A DNA stretch of 27,102 nucleotides, from positions 1-27,102 of the forward strand of contig JBKJQB010000302.1 of NCBI GenBank assembly GCA_046594105.1, written 5' to 3'. The notes under the pieces were generated by a model that saw nothing but the letters and a program-made list of their open reading frames with translations, was not told where the DNA came from and ran no database searches. Shown piece by piece: positions 8,374-17,653 of the stretch. Position 1 is the first letter of the stretch. The number at the start of each line of letters is the position of its first letter. The stretch is from JBDSGC01 sp046594105 (GTDB lineage: Bacteria; Acidobacteriota; Thermoanaerobaculia; Gp7-AA8). Both the position numbers and the translations under genes were made by a program.

Positions 8374-8948
8374 CCCTCGCCGATCTCGACGCATTCCTCC
8401 GTCCGCTCTACCAGGATCTTGACGGCGGCTCCCGGATGGAGGACGCCGAGCGCGTCGCGGCCATCGCCCGGCAGATCTACCGCGCGCCTTCTACTGAGGA
8501 GGAGCGGCAGCTCGACCTGCTGCTTCGCTTCCGCGGCATTGGCGGCTGGTTGAACAAAGTGGGCAATCTCTCGCGCACCCTTCTGACCGTTCGCGACGTC
8601 AGTGAGCGGGAACTGCGCAACATTGCCGATTCGATCCGCCGACTGGATGATCCGCAAAGCGAGGTGGAGCGGGCCGTGGCCGCCGCGGTCCTCATCGATG
8701 GCTCCGGTGTGCGCGGGCTGGCGGAGCGGATGGCCCGAGCAAGACGTGAGGGACTGTCGGTTGCCGATGTGGTGCGCGAGGTCCTCGGCGATTCCAGCTG
8801 CCCCCAGTGGATGCCCGACCGTGGACGGCCCTTGCTGCTGTTGCGGCAGGAGGCGCGGCGCGCCCTGTGCCGGCAGATCCTGGAGGAGACCGCTCTGCGG
8901 GATCTTCCGCTCGCCGGAGCGAGTGCTACGTCAGAAGCAACGTTTTAG
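8370..8948 (+). CDS. Conserved-looking hypothetical protein coupled to the HD-GYP gene
   Basis: I do not recognise this 192-residue protein. It is predicted soluble and mostly helical, without signal peptide or membrane segment, and is rich in Arg, Leu, Ala and Glu. GTG 8370 overlaps the HD-GYP stop as GTGA, a typical coupled start. An internal ATG at 8436 would remove 22 residues. Codon use matches its neighbours. Its position suggests it works with, or is regulated by, the HD-GYP protein, but nothing in the sequence shows how. The gene is followed by a cluster of hairpin repeats and then the convergent purH. Confidence 0.65.
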   Translation: MTLADLDAFLRPLYQDLDGGSRMEDAERVAAIARQIYRAPSTEEERQLDLLLRFRGIGGWLNKVGNLSRTLLTVRDVSERELRNIADSIRRLDDPQSEVERAVAAAVLIDGSGVRGLAERMARARREGLSVADVVREVLGDSSCPQWMPDRGRPLLLLRQEARRALCRQILEETALRDLPLAGASATSEATF

Positions 8949-8951
8949 GGG

Positions 8952-8964
8952 CCTGCGCGGCAGG
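8952..8964. repeat. Short CCTGC hairpin after the hypothetical gene
   Basis: CCTGC (8952-8956) and GCAGG (8960-8964) form a 5-bp stem with a 3-base loop just past the stop at 8948. It may contribute to transcript ending, but it lacks a T-run. Confidence 0.35.
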
Positions 8965-9010
8965 AAGTCTTAAGCGTGATCATGGCGGAGCCTTGGGCAA
9001 CCAGCGCCGC

Positions 9011-9025
9011 AGGCCGTGCCGGCCT
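9011..9025. repeat. GGCCG-type hairpin, copy 3
   Basis: AGGCCG and CGGCCT arms (6 bp) enclose TGC. The core resembles the reverse complement of the palindromes at 35-51 and 106-122 and the one at 21442-21462. It lies between the convergent 8370-8948 gene and purH. Confidence 0.6.
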
Positions 9026-9030
9026 AGGAA

Positions 9031-9082
9031 TCCTCTCATCCGCCTTCGGCACCTTCTCACTGGGTGCGGGGAGAAGGGCTCC
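9031..9082. repeat. Nested-palindrome repeat, single arm
   Basis: This stretch matches the 3' arm of the long palindrome at 16949-17093: the CATCCGCCTTCGGCACCTTC core is identical, and a GGGGAGAAGG follows. Only one arm is present, with its inner CCTTCTC/GAGAAGG stem partly kept. It lies between convergent genes and is probably a decayed or half copy. Confidence 0.65.
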
Positions 9083-9131
9083 AGAAGAGACCAAAGTGAA
9101 AGGTTGGCAAATGCAGTTCGTCGCCAGCTTT

Positions 9132-9150
9132 CGCCGGCAGGATGCCGGCG
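9132..9150. repeat. CGCCGGCA-type hairpin, copy 1
   Basis: Perfect 8-bp arms CGCCGGCA and TGCCGGCG enclose GGA. Read on the minus strand it is CGCCGGCATCCTGCCGGCG, nearly identical to the plus-strand copy at 18164-18183, which has one extra C. It sits 24 bases past the purH stop. Confidence 0.65.
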
Positions 9151-9174
9151 CTTACGAGAGGCACGGCCCTGACC

Positions 9175-10704
9175 TCAGTGAAGGAAATGCCGCTCGCCGG
9201 TGAACACCATCACCAGGCCCCGCTCGTTCGCAGCGGCGATCACTTCCTCATCGCGTACCGAGCCGCCGGGCTGGATGATGGCGCGCACTCCCGCTTCCGC
9301 CAGGAGGTCGAGGCCGTCGCGGAATGGGAAAAAGGCATCGGAGGCGGCCACGGTGCCTGCCGCCGGCAGAATCGATTTCATGAGGGCGACCTTCGCGGCA
9401 TCCACGCGGCTCATCTGGCCCGCCCCGATGCCGACCGACTGCGACTGATTGGTGAGCACGATGGCGTTGGACTTTACGTGGGCGCAGACGATCCAGGCAA
9501 ACTCCAGAGCGTCCAGGTCCTCCGCGGAAGCCTGCACGGTGGTGACGCACTTCCATGTGCTGCGATCGGCGATTCGATCCGCCGACTGAATCAGCAGGCC
9601 CCCCGCCGCGCTGCGGATGTCTTCATTCGCCGTGGGAGCCGCGGCGATGATCAGCCGGAGATTCTTTTTTCCCTGGAGAATGGCGCGCGCCCCTTCATCG
9701 AATGAGGGCGCGATGAGGACCTCCAGGAACATGGGCTCCACGAGCCTCGCGCTCTCTTCGTCGAAAGGACGGTTGGCGCCGATGATGCCGCCGAAGGCAG
9801 AGACTGGATCGGCCTCGATGGCCGCGCGAATCGCCTCGGCCAGCGACGGACGTCGGGCCACGCCGCACGGATTGGTGTGTTTGATGATCGCCGCAGCCGG
9901 CTGTTCGAACGCGTGGGCCAGCTTTCCGGCGGCATCGAGGTCGAGAAGATTGTTGAACGAAAGCTCCTTCCCCTGGATCTGCTCGAACGGCGTGCGCGTG
10001 CCGGTCAGAAGGTAGAACGACGCCTGCTGTTGCGGGTTCTCGCCATAACGGAGGTCCTGGATTTTCTGCAGCTCCAGGCGGCGCAGGTCCGCGATCTCCG
10101 GCCTCGCCGCATTTGCTGCCTCCTTGCTTGTTGCCGAGAAAAACGCGGCGATCGCGCCGTCGTACGCGGAAGTCCGCTGGAACACGGCCAGCGCGCAGCG
10201 CCGTCGGAATCCTTCGCTGATGGTTCCCGACGAGAGCTCCCGCCGGAACTCGTCGTAGAGCGACGGATCGCAAAGAGGGAGCACATGTCGATGGTTCTTT
10301 GCCGCAGCGCGCAGCATGGACGGGCCGCCGATGTCGATCTGCTCGATGGCCTCTTCGATGGAGATCCCTTCACGAGCCACCGTGGTCTCGAACGGATAGA
10401 GATTCACCACCACCAGATCGATGGCCGGGATGTCCAGGCGCTCGACATCGGCGAGGTGCGCCGGATTGTGGCGATCGTGCAGGATGGCGCCGAACACGCG
10501 GGGAGTGAGCGTCTTCACCCGTCCGCCCAGAATCTCCGGAGCGCCCGACCAGGAGGCCATCGACGTGACCTCGATCCCGGCGTCGCGGAGATGCGTCGCC
10601 GTTCCGCCCGTGGAAAGGATCTCGATGTTCTTCTCCCGCAGCGCGAGCGCCAGTTCCACGATGCCACTCTTGTCGGAAACGGAGAGGATGGCCCGCTGGA
10701 ACAT
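9175..10704 (-). CDS. purH: Bifunctional AICAR formyltransferase / IMP cyclohydrolase
   Basis: PurH performs the last two steps of purine synthesis: formylation of AICAR with 10-formyl-tetrahydrofolate, then ring closure to IMP. The 509-residue length is normal. The N-terminal MGS-like cyclohydrolase domain begins RAILSVSDKSGIVELA. The C-terminal transformylase domain has LRYGENPQQQASFY, the catalytic KHTNPCG, SDAFFPFRDGLD and the closing IQPGGSVRDEE. ATG 10704 is chosen because it begins at the conserved N-terminus and is preceded by GGTGA, which overlaps the stop of the upstream S1/P1-like gene. The two genes are four bases apart and are probably cotranscribed, which is an unusual pairing. 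Confidence 0.95.
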   Translation of the reverse strand: MFQRAILSVSDKSGIVELALALREKNIEILSTGGTATHLRDAGIEVTSMASWSGAPEILGGRVKTLTPRVFGAILHDRHNPAHLADVERLDIPAIDLVVVNLYPFETTVAREGISIEEAIEQIDIGGPSMLRAAAKNHRHVLPLCDPSLYDEFRRELSSGTISEGFRRRCALAVFQRTSAYDGAIAAFFSATSKEAANAARPEIADLRRLELQKIQDLRYGENPQQQASFYLLTGTRTPFEQIQGKELSFNNLLDLDAAGKLAHAFEQPAAAIIKHTNPCGVARRPSLAEAIRAAIEADPVSAFGGIIGANRPFDEESARLVEPMFLEVLIAPSFDEGARAILQGKKNLRLIIAAAPTANEDIRSAAGGLLIQSADRIADRSTWKCVTTVQASAEDLDALEFAWIVCAHVKSNAIVLTNQSQSVGIGAGQMSRVDAAKVALMKSILPAAGTVAASDAFFPFRDGLDLLAEAGVRAIIQPGGSVRDEEVIAAANERGLVMVFTGERHFLH

Positions 10705-10708
10705 CCGC

Positions 10709-11416
10709 TCACCGGCCACGCGGGAGGACCTTGCGTGGAAGCTGGCGCACATCGCCGCCCGCCTCTTTCCAGATGTGGAACTCGAGGTTCACCACGTCGG
10801 TGATGGCGTGCGAGTAACAGACCGAAGCGACACCGAATGCGGTGGAGCGGTCGTCGAACTCCGCGGAGGTCCGGCGCTGGCCGCCGCGGGTGTACTCCTC
10901 CGCCATCAGCGGAGCGAACTTCGCGGTGCGGGCGAAGGTGCGGTCCAGAAACTTCTCCATCTGGAAGGAACGGTCGATGCCGTAGAAATAGGTGGGGAAG
11001 TGGCCGATCCGTCGAGTGAAGTATTCCTCGAAGTCGGCATGGGTCTCAGGATCATCCTTGCCGACGTGGAACGGGTTGTTTGCGTCACCGACGAGGTGCA
11101 CCAGGATCCCCAGATGCTCGACCACCAGCGGCATCGGCTGGTTCCGGCGGATCATGGAGATGATGCCGCGCGTCTCCACCTCGATCCGGGAGCGAAGTTT
11201 GGAGCGATGAATGTCGCTGCCTTCGTCCGCCTGGGCTCGTTCCAGGCCGCGGTGAAACTCGGCGGGAAAGCGCTCGAGCAGGAGGCGGAGGTCCGGCGGA
11301 GCCAGCTCGGCGCTGCGCTGAGCGATCCGCTCGTCGGCCTTCTGGGTCCAGGCCATGAGGGGGGACGAGATGAGAGTGGCGGCAAGGAACAGGACTGCGT
11401 GCGCGAGGCGTTTCAT
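10709..11416 (-). CDS. Exported S1/P1 nuclease / zinc phospholipase C-like protein
   Basis: A signal peptide ends PLMA, so cleavage would leave W23 as the new N-terminus. This is the hallmark of the P1-nuclease/phospholipase C fold, where the terminal Trp amine binds zinc. H107-x3-D111-x5-H117 and H126-x3-E130 match the spacing of the metal ligands in this superfamily. The His normally five residues after the Trp in P1-type enzymes is D28 here, so one zinc site may be altered. The protein (235 residues) is somewhat short. It is probably periplasmic and hydrolyses nucleic acid or phospholipid; sequence does not decide which. It precedes purH by four bases and is divergent from the uracil glycosylase gene, with an 11-base gap. 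Confidence 0.8.
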   Translation of the reverse strand: MKRLAHAVLFLAATLISSPLMAWTQKADERIAQRSAELAPPDLRLLLERFPAEFHRGLERAQADEGSDIHRSKLRSRIEVETRGIISMIRRNQPMPLVVEHLGILVHLVGDANNPFHVGKDDPETHADFEEYFTRRIGHFPTYFYGIDRSFQMEKFLDRTFARTAKFAPLMAEEYTRGGQRRTSAEFDDRSTAFGVASVCYSHAITDVVNLEFHIWKEAGGDVRQLPRKVLPRGR

Positions 11417-11427
11417 GGGTCGACGCG

Positions 11428-12138
11428 ATGGTACAACACGCTGCTTTTTCGAAGCATCTGGAGACGCTGCTCGCTTGCCGTCTCTGTCCCAATGTGCACG
11501 GCGAGCCGGTGGTCGGTCCGGTCCACTCGGCGCGGGTCATTCTGGTGGGACAGGCGCCGGGACCTCATGAAGTCGCCGACCGGCGGCCCTTCGCCTACAC
11601 CGCCGGACGGAGGTTGTTCGGCTGGTTCCAGACTCTCGGCGTCAGCGAGGAGCAGTTCCGCCGGGCGGTGCAGATCAGCGCGGTGATCCGCTGCTTTCCC
11701 GGACGCGATCCGAAGGCGGGCGGCGATCGGGTTCCGGACGAACGGGAGATCGCCGCGTGCGGAGCGCACCTCGATCGCGAGATTGCCATCCTCCGGCCCC
11801 GGCTCATTCTTGCGGTGGGAACTCTGGCTTCGCATCAATTGATCGGCATTGCGACCTTGAAGGATGTCGTTGGCCGGCTGCACCGAGCCTCGCGCGCCGG
11901 ACGTTCGTTCGATGTGATTGTCCTGCCGCATCCCTCGGGGCGGTCGACCTGGCTGAACCGGCCGGAGAACAGGGCCATGCTCGAGGAGTCACTACAGCTG
12001 GTGGCAAGCCATTCTGCGTTTGTGGAAACATTCGGAGGGACAGGCGACGGCCGGCGCGTATCCTCCCGAGCGACGAATCCTCCCAACGAGCCCCCGCGCC
12101 CCGCCCCAGCGGGGAGAGAGTCCGCAAAGCGGGGGTGA
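11428..12138 (+). CDS. Uracil-DNA glycosylase, iron-sulfur (family 4-like)
   Basis: This enzyme removes uracil from DNA at the start of base-excision repair. Motif A is VGQAPGPHEVADRRPF and motif B is LPHPSGRSTWLN. Four cysteines (two in CRLCP, then IRCFPG and IAACGAH) match the 4Fe-4S ligands of family 4-type enzymes; GQAPG replaces the commoner GEAPG. The catalytic fold ends near residue 195. The last ~40 residues (from about VETFGG) are low-complexity, and the final part, PRPAPAGRESAKRG, is encoded by a palindromic repeat that also provides the TGA stop. The native gene may therefore have been shorter. The start is 11 bases from the divergent S1/P1-like start, so promoters must overlap coding sequence. 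Confidence 0.88.
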   Translation: MVQHAAFSKHLETLLACRLCPNVHGEPVVGPVHSARVILVGQAPGPHEVADRRPFAYTAGRRLFGWFQTLGVSEEQFRRAVQISAVIRCFPGRDPKAGGDRVPDEREIAACGAHLDREIAILRPRLILAVGTLASHQLIGIATLKDVVGRLHRASRAGRSFDVIVLPHPSGRSTWLNRPENRAMLEESLQLVASHSAFVETFGGTGDGRRVSSRATNPPNEPPRPAPAGRESAKRG

Positions 12139-12219
12139 GGGGCCCTTTTCTCACGTCACAAGGCGCCACTCAGCCGCCTTCCGCACCTTTTCCCGCTGCG
12201 GCTGGGAGAAGGACTCTCC
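12091..12219. repeat. Nested-palindrome repeat, full but degenerate copy
   Basis: The 5' arm (about 12091-12142) and 3' arm (about 12167-12219) resemble the long palindrome at 16949-17093 but are less well matched. Shared blocks are GCGGGG...GAG, TCCGCAAAGCGGGGGTGAGG, CCGCCTT, GCACCTT and GGGAGAAGGACTCT. The 5' arm lies inside the end of the uracil glycosylase reading frame and supplies its stop. The 3' arm precedes the pilT promoter. Confidence 0.7.
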
Positions 12220-12285
12220 CGAATGAGGTTCTCTCCCCGCGTCCCGCTTCCCACCTTGCCTGCCGGCCTCGTGCCCGCTTTGGCG

Positions 12286-12291
12286 TAAAAT
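12286..12291 (+). promoter_or_regulatory. Probable -10 box for pilT
   Basis: TAAAAT lies 20 bases before the pilT GTG, giving a predicted leader of about 14 bases that contains GAGGTGA. No convincing -35 box is visible at the right distance. Confidence 0.45.
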
Positions 12292-12311
12292 GACGGTTTC
12301 CGAGGTGATTC

Positions 12312-13487
12312 GTGCATATCAATGACCTGCTGAAGATCGCCGCTGAACGCCGGGCCTCCGACCTGCACATCAAGGTCGGCTCGCATCCGGTCATCCGCGT
12401 GGACGGCGATCTTGTTCCGCTCGTCGAGTTGAAGCGGCTGATGCAGGAGGACACGATCGCCATGGCCTTCTCGATCATGTCCTCCCGGCAGAAGGAGAAG
12501 TTCAAGAACAACTACGAGATCGACATCGCCTACTCGGTGCCCGGGCTCGGCCGGTTCCGCTGCAACATCTTCCAGCAGCGCGGAACGGTAGGCATGGTCC
12601 TTCGGGTCATTCCGGTCAAGATCCTCTCCATTCGGGAGCTGATGCTGCCGACCATCCTGGAAAAGATCTGCGAGGAGCGGCGCGGCCTGATCCTGTGCAC
12701 GGGAACCACGGGATCGGGAAAGTCCACCACGCTGGCGGCGATGATCGACTACATCAACACCCATCGGACCGAGCACATCATGACGGTGGAGGATCCGATC
12801 GAGTTCCTTCATCGCGACAAGAAGTCGATCGTGAACCAGCGGGAGATCGAGGTCGACACCAAGTCGTTCTCCCAGGCTCTCCGCTCGGCTCTCCGTCAGG
12901 ATCCCGACGTCATTCTGGTCGGTGAGATGCGCGACTACGAGACCATCGAGACGGCGCTGACGGCCGCAGAAACCGGGCACCTCGTACTTTCCACGCTGCA
13001 CACCATGGATGCTACCGAGACCATCAACCGGATCATCTCGGTGTTCCCGCCGCACCAGCAGAAGCAGATTCGCCTGCAGCTGGCCGCCGTGCTCAAGGCG
13101 GTCTGTTCGCTGCGGCTGATTCCCCGCGCCGACGGACTGGGCCGCGTCCCTGCGGCGGAGGTCCTGATCAGCACTGCGTACATCCGGGACTGCATCGAGA
13201 ACAAAGAGAAGACCAAGATGATCAAGGATGCCATCTCGGCCGGAACGTCCCAGTACAGCATGCAGACCTTCGATCAGTCCCTGTACATGCTCTACAAGAA
13301 CGGACTGATCGCGCTGGACGAAGCGCTGCGACGGGCCTCCAACCCGGACGAGTTCCGCCTCAAGCTGCAGGGCATCCAGTCCACTTCCGACATGGCCAAA
13401 GAGGAGATGGACTCCAAGCTCACCGTGGCCAGCGACAACGATCCGTTCGCCGACGAATCACCGTTCGACTTCTCAAACAACGTTTGA
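12312..13487 (+). CDS. pilT: Type IV pilus retraction ATPase PilT
   Basis: PilT is the cytoplasmic hexameric ATPase that depolymerises type IV pili, powering twitching motility and DNA uptake. The sequence shows the N-terminal SDLHIKVG domain, Walker A GTTGSGKSTT (about residues 130-140), the aspartate box MTVEDPIEF, Walker B DPDVILVGEMRD (about 197-208) and the His box HLVLSTLHTMDA. RASNPDEF near the C-terminus is typical. It is 391 residues, slightly long because of an acidic tail. GTG 12312 is preceded by GAGGTGA. No other pilus genes are in the window, so it is separated from any main pilus cluster. A kinase relic and recX follow. Confidence 0.95.
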   Translation: MHINDLLKIAAERRASDLHIKVGSHPVIRVDGDLVPLVELKRLMQEDTIAMAFSIMSSRQKEKFKNNYEIDIAYSVPGLGRFRCNIFQQRGTVGMVLRVIPVKILSIRELMLPTILEKICEERRGLILCTGTTGSGKSTTLAAMIDYINTHRTEHIMTVEDPIEFLHRDKKSIVNQREIEVDTKSFSQALRSALRQDPDVILVGEMRDYETIETALTAAETGHLVLSTLHTMDATETINRIISVFPPHQQKQIRLQLAAVLKAVCSLRLIPRADGLGRVPAAEVLISTAYIRDCIENKEKTKMIKDAISAGTSQYSMQTFDQSLYMLYKNGLIALDEALRRASNPDEFRLKLQGIQSTSDMAKEEMDSKLTVASDNDPFADESPFDFSNNV

Positions 13488-13531
13488 TGGGCGATCCGGC
13501 AGAAGGCCCTTCCGCATAACGCGGCAGTGAT

Positions 13532-13642
13532 ATGGAAGTCGTCGCCGGCACCCGCCTCGGTCCCTACGAGATCATCTCCCGCCTCGGCGCGGGCGGGATC
13601 GTTCATCGCGATTTGAAACCGGGCAAAAGTGGCGGCCGCTGA
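13532..13642 (+). pseudogene. Remnant of a Ser/Thr protein kinase gene (internal deletion)
   Basis: A 36-codon frame from ATG 13532 encodes the N-terminus of a bacterial Pkn2-type kinase, GTRLGPYEIISRLGAGG (the glycine-rich loop). It continues directly into IVHRDLKPG, the catalytic loop, then ends KSGGR and TGA. In real kinases about 100 residues, including the ATP-binding lysine, separate these two motifs, and about 150 more follow. The product could not be an active kinase. The deletion may have occurred at a short GGGAT-like repeat, since kinase genes often have that sequence at both sites (inference). The TGA overlaps the recX ATG (TGATG, 13640-13644), so the relic may still couple translation into recX. 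Confidence 0.8.
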
Positions 13643-14160
13643 TGCCGGCCGCGGAAGAGCTGGAACGCTGCTACGCGGCAGCGATGCGCATCCTGCAGCA
13701 CCGTTGGAACGCGACCGCCGAGTTGCGGCGCAAGCTGAAACGGAAGTCCTTCGACGATCCCACCATCCTGGCGACGTTGACCAGGCTCGCTTCCGAAAAA
13801 TGGCTGGATGACGAGCGCTTCGCCGGAGCCTTCGTTCGCACGAAGCAGCTACAGGGACGCGGACAGCTGAGGATCGGGCGGGAGCTGTCCGCCGCCGGCG
13901 TCAGTCGCGAGGATGCCAGGGAGGCGCTGGCGTCCAACCGGGATCAGGAAGCCGAACTGGCGTCCCTGACCGCTCTGTGCACCAAAAAAATGACTATGAT
14001 CGCCCGCCGTCACGGCGAGGAGCACGTGCGCTCCGCCGAGGGACGAAAGAAAATCGCTGCATATCTGTTGCGTCAGGGGTACGAGTTCGCGCTCGTACTC
14101 GACGTGATCTCCACTTGCATCAGGCAGGCGGCCGTTGTCCAGCACACTTCCGGCGATTGA
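13642..14160 (+). CDS. recX: RecX-like regulator of RecA
   Basis: The 172-residue protein matches RecX, which binds RecA filaments and limits recombinase activity. Visible features are the tandem three-helix repeats: RILQHRWNATAELRRKLKRK, LASEKWLDDERFAGAFVRTK, GRGQLRIGRELSAAGVSRED and the C-terminal IAAYLLRQGYEFALVLDVI. The middle region is somewhat divergent. alaS follows after 38 bases, the order seen in many bacteria (recA-recX-alaS), but recA is not upstream here; pilT and the kinase relic are instead. ATG 13642 overlaps the stop of that relic, and no separate strong ribosome site is evident. Confidence 0.85.
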   Translation: MPAAEELERCYAAAMRILQHRWNATAELRRKLKRKSFDDPTILATLTRLASEKWLDDERFAGAFVRTKQLQGRGQLRIGRELSAAGVSREDAREALASNRDQEAELASLTALCTKKMTMIARRHGEEHVRSAEGRKKIAAYLLRQGYEFALVLDVISTCIRQAAVVQHTSGD

Positions 14161-14198
14161 CCGGATGTGCCGGGCATTCCGCTTCGCCGGAGGGACCC

Positions 14199-16883
<2,685 letters not shown>

Positions 16884-16948
16884 GGAGGCGTCGGCGTCGC
16901 TGGGGCACTGCGCCGGGGCGCTGCGATTGATGGGTAGAAACGGGAGCC

Positions 16949-17093
16949 TCCCCATCGAGTGTCCTTCTCCCCGCACACGGGGAGAAGGTCCGCGAAGCGG
17001 GGATGAGGGGTCCTGCTCTTCGTCGCGTGAGGGCCCCTCATCCGCCTTCGGCACCTTCTCCCCGTGTGCGGGGAGAAGGACTCTCGATGGGGA
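16949..17093. repeat. Long nested palindrome, best-preserved copy
   Basis: A 62-base arm (16949-17010) and a 60-base arm (17034-17093) are near-perfect complements around a 23-base centre. Each arm contains its own hairpin: 11-bp stems CCTTCTCCCCG with loop CACA (16963-16988) or TGTG (17054-17079). The whole can fold either as one long stem or as two hairpins. It lies between alaS and the Xre/RES operon. Related copies are at 12091-12219 and 9031-9082. Very similar GC-rich elements are common in many bacterial genomes and yield spurious arginine-rich reading frames. Confidence 0.85.
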
Positions 17094-17117
17094 AGGGCGG
17101 ACGAATGGCCCAGGCGC

Positions 17118-17161
17118 TTGACCATTCGGCCAGATGGCCATAAAATTGCAGCCAGATGGCC
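17118..17161 (+). promoter_or_regulatory. Xre/RES promoter with two operator copies
   Basis: TTGACC (17118-17123) and TAAAAT (17141-17146) are 17 bases apart, a near-consensus promoter. GGCCAGATGGCC (17128-17139), a 5-bp inverted repeat around GA, lies in the spacer. The same 12-mer with one change recurs at 17150-17161 over the start codon, 22 bases away, or about two helical turns. Transcription would start near 17153, three bases before ATG 17156. Autorepression by the Xre antitoxin is the natural reading, but it is inferred. Confidence 0.75.
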
Positions 17162-17653
17162 GAGATGGTTCCCAGCGTTGAAGAGACCCTCACCCGCGAC
17201 GTGACACGTTTCCTGGACCTCGCTCGCCAGGGATCGGGAGGAAGGCACTACTACGCCGCTCTTCTGGGGCTGCGCTCTTACGATCTTCCCTACTTGCTCA
17301 AGAGCGTGCAGCAGGGGCTTCCCTTCGCCGCGCTCGAACACCTGCGCAGGAATCTGGCGTTGTCCTGGGATGACCTCGGCCGCCTCCTGGCCATTCCTGA
17401 GAGAACCCTGGCGCGGCGGAAGAGCGAGGGGCGGTTCCTTCCCGAGGAGTCCGACCGCATCCTGCGCGCCTCGCGGCTGTACGCGAAAGCTCTGGAGCTG
17501 TTCGAAGGAGATGGCCGCGCCGCCGCAAACTGGCTCTCCACTCCGCAGCGGGCGCTCGCAGGGGAGTCGCCCGTCGATCTGGCTCGCACCGAGCTCGGCT
17601 CGCGTGAAGTGGAGAATCTGCTCGATCGGCTGGAGCAGGGCGTCTTCATCTGA
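17156..17653 (+). CDS. Xre-family antitoxin with toxin-binding domain (DUF2384)
   Basis: This 165-residue protein fits the antitoxin of RES/Xre toxin-antitoxin modules. The N-half has the helical Xre-like region with a helix-turn-helix-like segment (LAIPERTLARRKSEGRFL, about 78-96). The C-half matches the MbcA/ParS/Xre toxin-binding domain: ALELFEGDGRAAANWLSTPQ, then ALAGESPVDLARTELGSREV. It should neutralise the RES toxin by covering its active site and repress the operon through the upstream operators. No ribosome site precedes ATG 17156, which lies about three bases from the predicted transcript start; ATG 17165 is an alternative. Its stop overlaps the toxin start (TGATG). Confidence 0.9.
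   Translation: MAEMVPSVEETLTRDVTRFLDLARQGSGGRHYYAALLGLRSYDLPYLLKSVQQGLPFAALEHLRRNLALSWDDLGRLLAIPERTLARRKSEGRFLPEESDRILRASRLYAKALELFEGDGRAAANWLSTPQRALAGESPVDLARTELGSREVENLLDRLEQGVFI

Noticed and set aside
6922..8394. 490-codon open frame opposite the HD-GYP gene
   Set aside because: Same cause; the plus strand has full GAF and HD-GYP motifs.
9031..9150. Hairpin cluster considered as a CRISPR array or small RNA gene
   Set aside because: The units belong to different families with no regular spacing, and there is no promoter or T-run terminator to support an RNA gene.
16927..17121. Short plus-strand frame rich in Arg, Gly and Ser
   Set aside because: It lies almost wholly within the nested palindrome. 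Such frames recur wherever this repeat occurs and are not genes.
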